Shown: positions 53,224 through 62,607, numbered from the stretch's first letter. The stretch: DNA of 64,000 bases from Clostridium estertheticum (GCF_026650985.1 NZ_CP086239.1:372001-436000); one strand, 5' to 3'. A program made the numbers and translations. Notes: generated from the sequence alone by a model not told the origin.

Positions 53224-53841
53224 TTGAGAATTTCAAAAGATCCAAAAGAAAGAAAAGATGAGCTTATGGATGCCGCAGAAGAACTTTTTTCAACAGTAGG
53301 ATACAATGGAATTTCGGTAAGCGATATAGTAAAAAAAGTAGCAGTATCACAGGGAACATTTTATTACTATTTTAAATCCAAGGAAGATATGTTTATCGAT
53401 ATATTTGCAAGGAATTCTGAGGTGTTGATTAATAAGCTTCAGGAAGAAACAAAAGATAATAATATTAATGCGCTTCAAAAGTTAATAAGAGTGGTTGAAA
53501 TATATGCTCAATCAAAGGAAAATAAGGAAGGGAATAAACTCGTTGAAGCACTTCATTATGATGAAAATACGAGTTTACATCATAAAGTTATTGTCCAGGG
53601 AATAACTAGTAAACTTCCTGTTTTTACTGATATTATAATACAGGGAGTGGAGGAAGGTATATTTCATACAGAATATCCAAGAGAAGTCGCAGAATTCATG
53701 CTGACGGAATTTGGTTTTGTACTTGATCCGGGAGTCTTTGGGTTTAATAAAGAACAAATTATAAAGAAATCAGAGGCTTTAACTGATATGATAGAGAAAA
53801 TTTTAGGATTACCTAAAGGTAGTCTTGTAATATCATTATAA
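53224..53841 (+). CDS. TetR/AcrR family regulator of the MATE gene
   Basis: 205 aa, TTG start after AGGAAGAAAGGGGGTTTTTA. The HTH is DELMDAAEELFSTVGYNGIS, VSDIVKKVAVSQGTFYYYFK, SKEDMFIDIFARNSE (about residues 12-65). It lies 73 bp after the MATE gene and has the same operator at its own promoter, so it most likely represses the pump until an inducing ligand binds. Ligand unknown. Confidence 0.9.
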   Translation: MRISKDPKERKDELMDAAEELFSTVGYNGISVSDIVKKVAVSQGTFYYYFKSKEDMFIDIFARNSEVLINKLQEETKDNNINALQKLIRVVEIYAQSKENKEGNKLVEALHYDENTSLHHKVIVQGITSKLPVFTDIIIQGVEEGIFHTEYPREVAEFMLTEFGFVLDPGVFGFNKEQIIKKSEALTDMIEKILGLPKGSLVISL

Positions 53842-53906
53842 TTAATACAGTATATAAATATTGTAGTTATGTTTAATAGGTAATTCGTTTTTAGTTTTAT
53901 AAAAGA

Positions 53907-53945
53907 CATACAAAATAATTTTAAAATTATCTTGTATGCCTTTTT
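53907..53945 (+). terminator. Intrinsic terminator after the second tetR
   Basis: CATACAAAATAATTTT (53907-53922) pairs with AAAATTATCTTGTATG (53923-53938) with one mismatch, followed by CCTTTTT. Confidence 0.7.
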
Positions 53946-54008
53946 AACATTAATAAAAGATAAAAATAATCATGTTAATATAAGTTCAAAGAAAATATAA
54001 TATTTATA

Positions 54009-54254
54009 TTAAGCGCAATCTAAAAGACTATCATTAAGACTACCACCTGCAACTGGATAACCAAGAATATATTTGTGATCTCCCATAACTTTATCAATAC
54101 TGGTTCTTTCTTCCCATGCACCGTTAAAAAGAATTATTGTTCCACTTATATTGTTTTCATTAAGTGTTTTTACTGCACCTTCTAATTTGCCCATAGATAC
54201 GCTTATTAAAATAAAATCGATGTTAATCAAGTCCGTAGCTGTTTTCATTTGCAA
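54009..54254 (-). pseudogene. Internal fragment of a ketopantoate-reductase (PanE/ApbA)-like gene
   Basis: 81 codons matching the part after the NAD(P)-binding loop: DFILISVSMGKLEGAVKTL, TIILFNGAWEERTSIDKVMG and KYILGYPVAGGSLNDSLLDC. The GxGxxG N-terminus and the entire C-terminal catalytic domain are missing. It has its own SD (AAAGGAG) and lies 9 bp after the ABC permease gene, at the end of that operon. It could still be translated but should be inactive. Confidence 0.6.
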
Positions 54255-54263
54255 AAGACTCCT

Positions 54264-55256
54264 TTAATAGATACCATTCTTCATTTTACTTTTAGTAATA
54301 ATACTTCCTAGGATCCAAAGAGCAATAATCCAAATAAGTAAATATATAAGCTGTCCTTTAAATTCTAAAATGCCATTACCTTTTTCTATGCCATGAATCA
54401 AAGTCATATACGATTTTTGTGGGAAAATGCTACAAAGTGTATCAAGAACTTTGTTATTGTTAGTAAATGAAATAAAACAGCCTGCTAATACACATGTTAT
54501 CAAAGAAATTCCACTTGCGGCTAAAGAGATATCTCTATCTAATACTGCTGTCATAAATAAAGCAAATGCAGTTGACAAAGCAGAAAGAATGATCATCAGT
54601 ATTGCTAACATTCCAAAACTATATCCAATATTTATTCTAAAGCACACACTTATTATAGTAACTGCTAAATATGATGGTATAAAAAGGCATGAAAATGTAA
54701 ACATTCCCTGGGAAAAAAGATATTTCTTTTCATTTACTGGTGCTGTCAATATTCTTCTAAATGTTTTTAGATTTCTATCTTCTTCAAAAAGTGTTGTAAG
54801 TGCAACCCCCTGCATTAACAAAAGCATTAGGATAAATCCTAAAATATTGGTTCCAATACCTCTTTCAGCTCTTATTTCATCTTCGCCTTTATAACTCGCA
54901 GGTATTTTGCCAGATTTAAAAAAGTTTTCTATTATTTTTTTATCCTCTTCACTTTTTAAGGTTGTTACCTCATAATTCCCATCATTTTTTTCTTCCACAA
55001 TAGCAACATATTGGCCTAACACAAGATCGGCTTCAGTTGGCTTTTTACTCACTACTTGAACATCATATCTACTATCTTGCGGAATATTCTTTACATTATT
55101 TGAAAGAAAAGCAATGCTTTCTTTTGATATCGCTTTGTTTGAAAATATTACAGCAATACCAATCATAATTGGTATAACTACCACTGCAACTATAATTATT
55201 GATTTCTTGGATAAGATTCTGTCTAATTTATTTTTAAATAGATTAATTATATTCAT
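54264..55256 (-). CDS. ABC-2 type transporter permease
   Basis: 330 aa. One N-terminal membrane helix (SIIIVAVVVIPIMIGIAVIF, about 19-38), an extracellular domain of roughly 100 residues, then five hydrophobic segments from about residue 145, beginning NILGFILMLLLMQGVALTTL. This is the ABC-2 permease layout. Its start overlaps the stop of the previous permease by one base. With the ATPase at 56011 it should form a drug- or peptide-export complex controlled by the MarR gene. Confidence 0.85.
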   Translation of the reverse strand: MNIINLFKNKLDRILSKKSIIIVAVVVIPIMIGIAVIFSNKAISKESIAFLSNNVKNIPQDSRYDVQVVSKKPTEADLVLGQYVAIVEEKNDGNYEVTTLKSEEDKKIIENFFKSGKIPASYKGEDEIRAERGIGTNILGFILMLLLMQGVALTTLFEEDRNLKTFRRILTAPVNEKKYLFSQGMFTFSCLFIPSYLAVTIISVCFRINIGYSFGMLAILMIILSALSTAFALFMTAVLDRDISLAASGISLITCVLAGCFISFTNNNKVLDTLCSIFPQKSYMTLIHGIEKGNGILEFKGQLIYLLIWIIALWILGSIITKSKMKNGIY

Positions 55257-55999
55257 TATACATATTCCTCCGGTTTAAAGGTGATTTGACATATTATGAT
55301 ACAAATAACAGTAGCAATTAAAAGAAATGCAAGTACAGGTAGGTATATACTGAAGTCATTATCATAAATTATACGAATAGCACATTCATTAACCCACTTA
55401 ATTGGAGATAAATTTGACATTCGCGCTACTGCCTTTCCAAGTCGGTGTGCACCAAAAATTATTCCTCCGAAAAATATAAATAATGTTAATGGAATTTGCA
55501 TAATACTATTTGCGCCTTCTTCGCTTTTGAAAAGGCAGCAAAACATGGTACCTAAACTGCAACCAAATAAAGCTAGTATATTGATTAATAACATAATATA
55601 AATAATATTATTCCCACCAAAGTTAATGTGCAATAAATATTGTCCTATAAGGATCAAAACGCTGTATGAAATTGTGCCCAAAATATAAGTGGATATTAAT
55701 TTAGATAAATATATTGATGTTTTTGAAACTGGAGCATATATGATACGACTGTTTCCACTTTTGACCTTTTCCTCCATAAATGCATTAGTAGCTGTCATTG
55801 CAATTAATAAAGCTACAAGAATCATCATCTTTATTCCATAATAATCATAGTAACTCATGTTTCCTGAACCAAAAACGTTGCTCATTACAAAACCCATGAC
55901 TCCGATGAGTATTAATGGAAATATTGTATTTATTATTAGCAGCATTGGATTTCTAATAATATTCATAAAATCAAATTTTAACATTTTTATAAAGTTCAT
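55256..55999 (-). CDS. ABC-2 type transporter permease
   Basis: 247 aa with six hydrophobic segments: MLLIINTIFPLILIGVMGFV, MILVALLIAMTATNAFMEEK, YILGTISYSVLILIGQYLLH and three more, ending LPVLAFLLIATVICIIICQI. NRIIYAPVS-type loop SGNSRIIYAPVSKTSIYLSK is typical of ABC-2 permeases. It starts 11 bp after the ATPase gene (SD AGAGGGGAAAATT). Confidence 0.87.
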   Translation of the reverse strand: MNFIKMLKFDFMNIIRNPMLLIINTIFPLILIGVMGFVMSNVFGSGNMSYYDYYGIKMMILVALLIAMTATNAFMEEKVKSGNSRIIYAPVSKTSIYLSKLISTYILGTISYSVLILIGQYLLHINFGGNNIIYIMLLINILALFGCSLGTMFCCLFKSEEGANSIMQIPLTLFIFFGGIIFGAHRLGKAVARMSNLSPIKWVNECAIRIIYDNDFSIYLPVLAFLLIATVICIIICQITFKPEEYV

Positions 56000-56010
56000 A
56001 ATTTTCCCCT

Positions 56011-56949
56011 CTAATCTCTTAAATTCCTTCCAGTTAACTCTAAGAATACAGTTTCTAGTGATGCCTTTTTACTGTTCAGACTTTCAATTTTACAACCCTT
56101 TGATGTTATAACTGATATAATTTCATTGATATTGTCTTTTGAATTTTCTATAGTTATTTCAATAATATTCTGTGATATTTTAACTTTTGTTACGCCATTA
56201 ATTAAATAAAACTCCTTATTGCTTAACTTATTTAAATTATCCACGCAAAAGGAATAGGTAATTTCATCGTTTACTTTCTGCTTTAACTCTTCTTTTGTGC
56301 CTTCTGCAATAATCTTTCCACCGTCCATAATAATTATCCGATCACAAATTTCTTCGACTTCTTCCATGTAATGCGTAGAATAGATAACAGTTGCACCTTG
56401 ATTTTTTAAAGTATTGATAGATTCTAATATATGATTCCTTGATTGCGGATCTATACCGACCGTGGGTTCATCCATGATAATAAGTTGTGGTCCATGGGCA
56501 ATGGCACAGGCAATATTTAATCTTCTTTTCATTCCGCCGGAAAAACTTTTAGGTTTTTCATCTTTTCTATCATAAAGACCTACTAATTCTAAAGCTTCCT
56601 TAACCTGTTTATTTAATTGATCTCCTTTGAGTTTATAGAGACTTGCAAAGAAATGTACATTTTTCTCCGCGGAGATTTCCTCATAAATGGCTAAGTCTTG
56701 GGGAACTATTCCAATTTCTTGTTTGATGAATTTCGCATCCCTTTTTAAATCATGCCCTAAGATAGTTATTTGACCATTATCAGGTGATAATATGGTAGCC
56801 AAAATATTTATAATTGTGCTTTTGCCTGCTCCATTAGGGCCTAAGAGACCAAGGATTTCCCCTTTATGAACTACAAAGTCCACTCCATCAATAGCTTTTT
56901 TAGTATGGTAACTTTTTTCTAAATTCTTAACTGTAACAACATTATTCAT
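56011..56949 (-). CDS. ABC transporter ATP-binding protein
   Basis: 312 aa from the ATG at 56949, which has AGAGGAGATAGT upstream; the longer frame from 56985 would overlap the marR gene. Walker A LLGPNGAGKSTIINILATI near residue 34, Q-loop VPQDL, signature FSGGMKRRLNIACA near 131, Walker B LIIMDEPTVGIDPQSR near 152 and H-loop STHYMEEVEEICDR near 184 are all intact. DrrA-like C-terminal extension. It energises the two ABC-2 permeases. Confidence 0.92.
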   Translation of the reverse strand: MNNVVTVKNLEKSYHTKKAIDGVDFVVHKGEILGLLGPNGAGKSTIINILATILSPDNGQITILGHDLKRDAKFIKQEIGIVPQDLAIYEEISAEKNVHFFASLYKLKGDQLNKQVKEALELVGLYDRKDEKPKSFSGGMKRRLNIACAIAHGPQLIIMDEPTVGIDPQSRNHILESINTLKNQGATVIYSTHYMEEVEEICDRIIIMDGGKIIAEGTKEELKQKVNDEITYSFCVDNLNKLSNKEFYLINGVTKVKISQNIIEITIENSKDNINEIISVITSKGCKIESLNSKKASLETVFLELTGRNLRD

Positions 56950-56956
56950 TTTTATA

Positions 56957-57499
56957 CTATCTCCTCTCAATTCTTCTTCGTTCAAATTCCTTTAATGCTC
57001 TTGTTTGATCCTCATTAAGTTCTTCTTCTGAACTGGCATTTTCTTCAAACCCATCCTGTTCTTCACCATCAAAACGATACATTTTCTTTAATAGGGTCCA
57101 CAATATCTCCATTTCTTCTGTTGTAAAATTTTCAAAAACATCTGCAAAAAAGTTCAATGATTTTTCAGCACAAGCAATCATAGTCTGTTTTCCGAGTTCC
57201 GTAATTTTAACATTCACAGCACGTTTGTCTTGTCTGCTTGGTGAAGTGATTACGTAAGCTTTATTTTCTAAAATGGTTATGACTTGTTTCACACTCTGCT
57301 TTGTGGTACCTAGCTTTCTTGCAATATTATTGAGTGTAGTTTCATCTTCTGGTAAATGAATAATTGCAATCATCACCATCATCTGTCTTGACGTTAGGAC
57401 CTCAAAATACCTATCTCCTTGTACCTGAAGCTTATTGGTAACAGAAAAAAGTGTTGCGTAAGTTTGTTGCATTAAAAATAACTCTCTGTAAGTATCCAT
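56957..57499 (-). CDS. MarR family regulator
   Basis: 180 aa from the ATG at 57499 (SD AAGGAGATATTA); the longer frame from 57565 would run through the promoter. Winged-helix core: RQMMVMIAIIHLPEDETTLN, NIARKLGTTKQSVKQVITIL, ENKAYVITSPSRQDKRAVNV (about residues 35-100). The acidic C-terminus EEQDGFEENASSEEELNEDQ is unusual for MarR. First gene of a four-part operon with the ABC-2 transporter; operators flank its promoter. Confidence 0.88.
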   Translation of the reverse strand: MDTYRELFLMQQTYATLFSVTNKLQVQGDRYFEVLTSRQMMVMIAIIHLPEDETTLNNIARKLGTTKQSVKQVITILENKAYVITSPSRQDKRAVNVKITELGKQTMIACAEKSLNFFADVFENFTTEEMEILWTLLKKMYRFDGEEQDGFEENASSEEELNEDQTRALKEFERRRIERR

Positions 57500-57517
57500 T
57501 AATATCTCCTTTATCGA

Positions 57518-57576
57518 CAATATACTGTCTAAATTAATAATAGCAAAATATTTCATAATTGTCAATATACTGTCTA
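57518..57576 (-). promoter_or_regulatory. marR-ABC operon promoter with two operator repeats
   Basis: On the - strand TTGACA (57560-57565) and TATTAT (57537-57542) are 17 bp apart. The 14-mer TAGACAGTATATTG occurs twice in the same orientation, at 57563-57576 (overlapping the -35) and 57518-57531 (after the start point), 45 bp apart. These are probably MarR binding sites giving autorepression of the operon. Confidence 0.75.
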
Positions 57577-57784
57577 TTATTAATTTGTTACAATGACATT
57601 GATTATCAATAAGAATTTCTATATAATATAAATAAAGGATAAATTTTATAATTCATGGTGGAATGATGTGGTGAATACTATGATTTTAAGCTTATAATTA
57701 CTGAAATAAAATGACCATATTAGGTCACTTACGATCTAAAGACTAGCTATTATATATGTGAAAATAGAAAAGGAGGAGAATCAC

Positions 57785-58510
57785 ATGAAATTTGAAGCCA
57801 TTGGTAACCCTAACGGTCCCAAGGTATTACTTATACATGCTATGTTTATGACATCTAAGAGTTTTTTAAATTTGGTAGAATATTTAAAAGAAGATTATTT
57901 TATAATTATGCCTACGTTAGATGGACATGATGTAGAGGAAAGTTCCACCTTTTTATCTATTGATGATGAAGTAGAGAAAATATTGATTTATTTGAAGGAA
58001 AATAATGTTGACGAATTAGATTTTATATTAGGTACATCTTTGGGTGCAATAATTGCATTTGAGGTATATCATCGAAATATAGTGCATATAAATAAAGTAT
58101 TTTTGGATGGAGGACCATTTTTAAAATTTGGTTCATTATTTCAGAGGATTGCAATGAAGAAATTTTGGCGTATTTGCTATTTAATGAGACTAAGTCCCCA
58201 AAATGGTACTAAAAGATTAGACAAATTATTCCCTGGTTTAGGTAAACTGATGTCTAATGTGTGTTGCTATATAAGTAAGGAAAGTGTTGAAAATCTGTCT
58301 CGAGCATGCTATAGCTTTCCATTACCGAAGTTAGATGAAACAGCACAGAAATCAGTTACTTTTATATACGGAACCAAGGAACCAGCACGTATATGCATAT
58401 TTCGATTAAAAAAATATAAATACAGTAATATTTTGAAAAAAATAAGTTATAGTCATTGTGAATATTTGTTAAATCATCCGAAAGAATATGCGGAAATGCT
58501 TAAAAAATAG
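57785..58510 (+). CDS. Alpha/beta hydrolase
   Basis: 241 aa from the ATG at 57785, preceded by AAAGGAGGAGAATCAC. VLLIHAMFMTSKSFLNLVEY near residue 15 is the oxyanion region, DFILGTSLGAIIAFEVYHR near 80 the nucleophile elbow (GTSLGA), and FIYGTKEPARICIFRLKKY near 197 the acid region; SHCEYLLNHP near 224 may carry the His. A paralogue, now broken, follows at 58634. Confidence 0.8.
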   Translation: MKFEAIGNPNGPKVLLIHAMFMTSKSFLNLVEYLKEDYFIIMPTLDGHDVEESSTFLSIDDEVEKILIYLKENNVDELDFILGTSLGAIIAFEVYHRNIVHINKVFLDGGPFLKFGSLFQRIAMKKFWRICYLMRLSPQNGTKRLDKLFPGLGKLMSNVCCYISKESVENLSRACYSFPLPKLDETAQKSVTFIYGTKEPARICIFRLKKYKYSNILKKISYSHCEYLLNHPKEYAEMLKK

Positions 58511-58633
58511 TTTATACAACTATGAAAAAAAACATAACATTTATTCGTAAGGCAAATTAGTAAATGGCAATAATTACTGCGATATGTGATTAAAACGGAT
58601 AAAATAAATATACGTGTAAAGGATGGTGTTAAG

Positions 58634-59561
58634 ATGCAATTTTATGAATTTGGAAAAGAAGGTAATCTGACTGCTTTGTTGATTCACGGTACAGCCTCTA
58701 GCTGGCAAGGGGAATTTGCTGAGGTAATTGATGGACTTGCAGAAGATTACAGAATTATCTGCGTCGGTTTTGATGGACACGATAAAAATGATCATAATAC
58801 GTTTCGGCATATTAACGACCAGATACTTGGAATAGAAAAATATATTAAAGAACATTATAACGGACATTTATACGGTGTATACGGAACTTGCAGAAGATTA
58901 CAGAATTATCTGCGTCGGTTTTGATGGACACGATAAAAATGATCATAATACGTTTCGGCATATTAACGACCAGATACTTGGAATAGAAAAATATATTAAA
59001 GAACATTATAACGGACATTTATACGGTGTATACGGATCATCTTTAGGAGGCTCGGTTCTTGGAAAGCTGCTTGAAAGAAAAAATGTACAAATTGATATTG
59101 CAATAACGGGTAGTACCGACTTTGAGCAAAAGGCTAATCCGTGGGCCACCTTATCGGCTGCGTTAATTACCCCGCTTTTCTATTACTTAATTAAGGCCAA
59201 GCATCCTATTAAAATTCTTAGAAATTTTTTGGATAAAATGTATGGCGATTCCTCAAAAGTATTGGGAGTAATGTATAAAGGCATCTCATACAAGTCATTA
59301 TACAACGTCTATTATACGGATTTAGTAACTCCTGTGGCAGATAATATAGTTTTACAAAATACTAAAATCTACTGCACTTATGGTACTAAGGAGGATACCA
59401 AAACGTTGACCAGACGTTATATTCAGCATTTTCCTAAAGCTGAACTGGTTGCCTTGGGGGGGATGCATCATGAAGAATTTCTTGTATTTAATCCGGATGA
59501 GTGGATTGATATGATAAAACATCTTTTAAAACGGGAAGCATATTCGTATCCGAATGGGTAA
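58634..59561 (+). pseudogene. Alpha/beta hydrolase broken by a 151-bp tandem duplication
   Basis: The start at ATG 58634 (AAAGGATGGTGTTAAG upstream) gives MQFYEFGKEGNLTALLIHGT. A direct repeat inserts 151 bp, not a multiple of three, so the frame stops at 58924. Removing one copy restores a 258-aa hydrolase containing GHLYGVYGSSLGGSVLGKLL (nucleophile Ser), TYGTKEDTKTLTRRYI (acid) and ALGGMHHEEFL (His). As written, the second part from 58875 could be translated only from a weak start. Confidence 0.88.
58735..59036 (+). repeat. Perfect 151-bp tandem direct repeat
   Basis: Bases 58735-58885 and 58886-59036 are identical at every position read, both running from ACTTGCAGAAGATTACAGAA to GGTGTATACGGA. 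The unit is out of frame with the gene. The complete identity implies a very recent duplication, an unstable phase-variable switch, or an assembly artefact. Confidence 0.95.
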
Positions 59562-59691
59562 TGTACGATAGATTATATAGGACGAGAATTAACGCTTATA
59601 ATAGGAATGATAGATTTTCATTATCTATTAAAATAGTTAAAAAGACATAAAAATTATATTAAATTGGAAATAAGTTAATTGTTACATACAA

Positions 59692-59700
59692 TGGTATAAT
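59692..59700 (+). promoter_or_regulatory. Extended -10 element TGGTATAAT
   Basis: TGTTACATACAATGGTATAAT at 59680-59700 closely resembles ATTGTATATAATGGTATAAT at 61326-61345; each precedes a methyltransferase gene. Confidence 0.45.
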
Positions 59701-59827
59701 TTATTAGAACTACTAAAATTATAAGGATGCATTTACTGGTAAAGTAGTTTTAGGCGAATTGGTTATAGCTGCGGAAAGGACGAGCAATGTTAATTTCTGG
59801 AAAACATTAAAAAAGGTGGGAAAAAAG

Positions 59828-60448
59828 ATGAAAGAAATATTTAAACAAATACCATTGTACAGATTTATAATGTTTTGTAATGACACAAATATGGACAAAG
59901 AAGTATTAGATTGTGGAGCAGGAGGAGATTGCCCACCACTAAGTTTATTTTTAGAATGTGGATACTTAACACATGGGGTAGAATTTAATACTAAACAATT
60001 AGAAGAATCTAATATTTATTCAAAGAAAAAAGAACAAAATTTGAATATTGAAAAAGGTGATATGAGACAATTAAAATTTAAAGATGAGTCATTAAGTTTT
60101 GTTTATTCATATAACTCCGTATTTCACATGACAAAAGCAGATATATCAAAATCTATCAGTGAAATGAAACGGGTATTAAAACCTAATGGGTTACTTTTTG
60201 TTAATTTTCTAAGCACAAAAGATTCTCGGTGTGGACAAGGCATAGCCGTTGGAGAAAATGAGTATGAACAGATGGATGATTTTCCTGTGATACACTCGTA
60301 TTGTGAAGAATATGAAGCAGATAAATATTTCTACGATATGGAGATATTATATAAAGAAAATAGAGTTCTAGAAAGAATATATGAAGGAGAAAAAATACGC
60401 CAGGGATTTATTGATTATATAGTTAAAAAGACATTGCTGCCTTTTTAA
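59828..60448 (+). CDS. Class I SAM-dependent methyltransferase
   Basis: 206 aa from the ATG at 59828 (SD AAGGTGGGAAAAAAG). The frame is open further upstream from 59717 (reads KDAFTGKVVLGELVIAAERT) and that part may be a remnant of another gene. The SAM motif is KEVLDCGAGGDCPPLSLFLE near residue 23, an atypical GxGG form, followed by GVEFNTKQL and FVYSYNSVFHMTKADISKSI near 96 and LKPNGLLFVNFL. Substrate unknown. Confidence 0.82.
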   Translation: MKEIFKQIPLYRFIMFCNDTNMDKEVLDCGAGGDCPPLSLFLECGYLTHGVEFNTKQLEESNIYSKKKEQNLNIEKGDMRQLKFKDESLSFVYSYNSVFHMTKADISKSISEMKRVLKPNGLLFVNFLSTKDSRCGQGIAVGENEYEQMDDFPVIHSYCEEYEADKYFYDMEILYKENRVLERIYEGEKIRQGFIDYIVKKTLLPF

Positions 60449-60462
60449 CTAACAAAAAAACC

Positions 60463-60993
60463 TTATATATGTCTGCTTTTTATTGGTTTAATAAGCTCCC
60501 AATAAATCAAATTTTGGTCCCTATTAAATTCTTTCATACCAACCTTTTCTAATATCCGTGCAGAAGGGTTGTTACTAATCAAACAATCTGCTTTAATAAT
60601 TTTAACACTATCTTGAGAAATGGCCCAATTTATAATTGCTTTTAGTGCTTCAAAACCGAAACCATTTCTTCTTTCATGTTCTACTAACCCAAAACCGACT
60701 TCAACTTCACTTTTTTCATTAGGTTTTCCGTGAAAACCTATATCGCCAACTACTTGCATAGTATCTTTTTTTACAATCATCCAAAATTCGAATCCAGTCG
60801 GGATCCTATCTTTTTCTAAGGATTTATTAACAATAGGTAATATGTCCATTGTATCCTTAGTAGGCCATTGCTCATCTGTTTTTATTCCGAGCTTTTCGAT
60901 TTCGTTACTACTTCCATCTAATAAAGAGTTAGTAAGTTCAAATGTTACTGGTATTAATATTAATCTGTCTGTAAGTATGTTTTTTAAATCCAT
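60463..60993 (-). CDS. GNAT N-acetyltransferase, RimJ/RimL-like
   Basis: 176 aa from the ATG at 60993 (SD GAAAGGTGGAAAATAAA); a GTG at 61005 lies inside the SD. LKNILTDRLILIPVTFELTN opens a RimJ/RimL-type domain, with VEVGFGLVEHERRNGFGFEA near residue 110 (acetyl-CoA loop RRNGFG) and CLISNNPSARILEKVGMKEF near 142. Convergent with the methyltransferase gene, 14 bp apart. The region 61006-61420 upstream holds imperfect hairpins (AGGTGG/CCACCT, AAAGGATA/TATCCTTT) and no gene. Confidence 0.87.
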   Translation of the reverse strand: MDLKNILTDRLILIPVTFELTNSLLDGSSNEIEKLGIKTDEQWPTKDTMDILPIVNKSLEKDRIPTGFEFWMIVKKDTMQVVGDIGFHGKPNEKSEVEVGFGLVEHERRNGFGFEALKAIINWAISQDSVKIIKADCLISNNPSARILEKVGMKEFNRDQNLIYWELIKPIKSRHI

Positions 60994-61336
60994 TTTATTT
61001 TCCACCTTTCAATTTAAAATAATTTGATAGAATTAAAGGTGGAGTAATACCTATAAATTTAATTTAGGTAGTAAACCACCTCATAGAAATTACATTTATA
61101 ACATTTTCCATAGAATCAACCCCTAACATTATTATTTTAAAAGGATATATCTTTAACTTTTTATCCTTTCATGTAAATTATACTAAATGAACAATTAAAT
61201 GTAAATAGGGTATATTATATTGGATATTAGTTAAAGAGTAAGATTTATAGGGGGATCATTTAGAAATTATAATAATATCAACACTATTTGTTAACGTAGC
61301 CTAAGGTTAAAGAAAGTAGTTAACTATTGTATATAA

Positions 61337-61345
61337 TGGTATAAT
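61337..61345 (+). promoter_or_regulatory. Extended -10 element TGGTATAAT
   Basis: This element lies 78 bp before the methyltransferase start at 61423, in a sequence context shared with the 59692 site. Confidence 0.45.
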
Positions 61346-61422
61346 TTATTATAGTTACATAACAATAGCAATATATAATAGAACAAATTTTAAGTTAAGA
61401 AAATCTTTGGAGGCATATAATA

Positions 61423-61995
61423 ATGTTAAATGTAAATGTAAAAAATATTGATATGAAATTTAATACATCAAATGAAGTTTTTGCACCTCGAAATGTTGAT
61501 AAAGGTACTTTAGCGATGTTGTCAATTATTGAATTTAAAAATGATGATAAGGTTCTAGACTTGGGGTGTGGTTACGGTATAGTTGGAATACTTTCTGCAA
61601 AAATAGTTGGAGCGACTAATGTAGTTATGACAGATATAGATAGTAGAGCAGTAGAGCTTACAAGAGAAAATATTGATCTAAATAATGTTAAAGGAATTGA
61701 AGTATACCAAAGTGATGGATTTAAAAATATTAATGAAAAAGACTTAACTTTAATTATTTCAAATCCTCCATATCATTCGGATTTCTCTGTTCCAAAGGAG
61801 TTTATTGAAAAAGGATTTAATAGATTAGCCATTGGTGGGAGAATATATATGGTTACTAAAAGAAAAGACTGGTATAAGAACAAGTTGGTTTCAATTTTTG
61901 GTGGTGTAAAAATAACTGAAATTGATGGTTACTATGTTTTTATGGCAGAAAAGAAAACTACTACATATTCAAGTAAGAAAAAATTAAAGTTGTGA
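61423..61995 (+). CDS. RsmC-like class I SAM-dependent methyltransferase
   Basis: 190 aa. NTSNEVFAPRNVDKGTLAML is the small N-terminal pattern of RsmC/YbxB proteins. SAM motif I is KVLDLGCGYGIVGILSAKI near residue 48 and VVMTDIDSRAVEL near 73. LIISNPPYHSDFS near 111 is the NPPY motif of N-methyltransferases acting on nucleic-acid bases. So an rRNA or other base methyltransferase is likely. SD TTTGGAGGCATATAATA. Confidence 0.85.
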   Translation: MLNVNVKNIDMKFNTSNEVFAPRNVDKGTLAMLSIIEFKNDDKVLDLGCGYGIVGILSAKIVGATNVVMTDIDSRAVELTRENIDLNNVKGIEVYQSDGFKNINEKDLTLIISNPPYHSDFSVPKEFIEKGFNRLAIGGRIYMVTKRKDWYKNKLVSIFGGVKITEIDGYYVFMAEKKTTTYSSKKKLKL

Positions 61996-62056
61996 AGGTA
62001 AGTTTAACTAATAAAGTTAATGTTATAACTTATACATGCAAAGGAGAATTTAAATT

Positions 62057-62530
62057 ATGGAACAAGAACATAAATCAGTAGAAAAAATGTGGGGAAAGTA
62101 TTTAACATCTATTGGAGAGTCTACTTATAATACTAATAAAAATTATACTTCGTGGCATTTTTGTGATAATGAAAAAAGCGCTAATGATTTAGCAAAATTG
62201 GTTAGAGAAAAAATCAAAAGTGGGACAAGTTCGCTTTATTATTTCTATGGTGTAGAAAATGAAGAGCTGCCTATGGAGGATAATCATAGCGTTATTACAA
62301 AGTGGAATGGAATTGCTCAATGTGTTATACGAACTAAAAAAGTAACAGTACTACCTTTTAAGGATGTAAATAAAAAATTTGCGGAATTAGAAGGGGAAGG
62401 TGATAAGTCTTTAACGTATTGGAGAAAGGTACATATAGATTTTTTTACAAGAGAATTAAAAGAGCTGGAAATGGAGTTCTCTCAAGATATGTTAGTAGTA
62501 TTTGAGGAATTTGAAGTGGTATATAAGTAA
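62057..62530 (+). CDS. ASCH-domain protein
   Basis: 157 aa. The opening VEKMWGKYLTSIGES and the segments WHFCDNEKSANDLAKLVREK, SSLYYFYGVENEELPMEDNH and WNGIAQCVIRTKKVTVLPFK, ending DMLVVFEEFEVVYK, match the ASCH family of about 150 aa, related to RNA-binding PUA domains. Some members hydrolyse acylated cytidines. SD AAAGGAGAATTTAAATT. Confidence 0.83.
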   Translation: MEQEHKSVEKMWGKYLTSIGESTYNTNKNYTSWHFCDNEKSANDLAKLVREKIKSGTSSLYYFYGVENEELPMEDNHSVITKWNGIAQCVIRTKKVTVLPFKDVNKKFAELEGEGDKSLTYWRKVHIDFFTRELKELEMEFSQDMLVVFEEFEVVYK

Positions 62531-62607
62531 ATGTTAAGTTCTATTAAATCATAAATTCATTTAGATAGAAAAAAATTCAATATGAATTTAGTGAAGGAGA
62601 TATAAAA

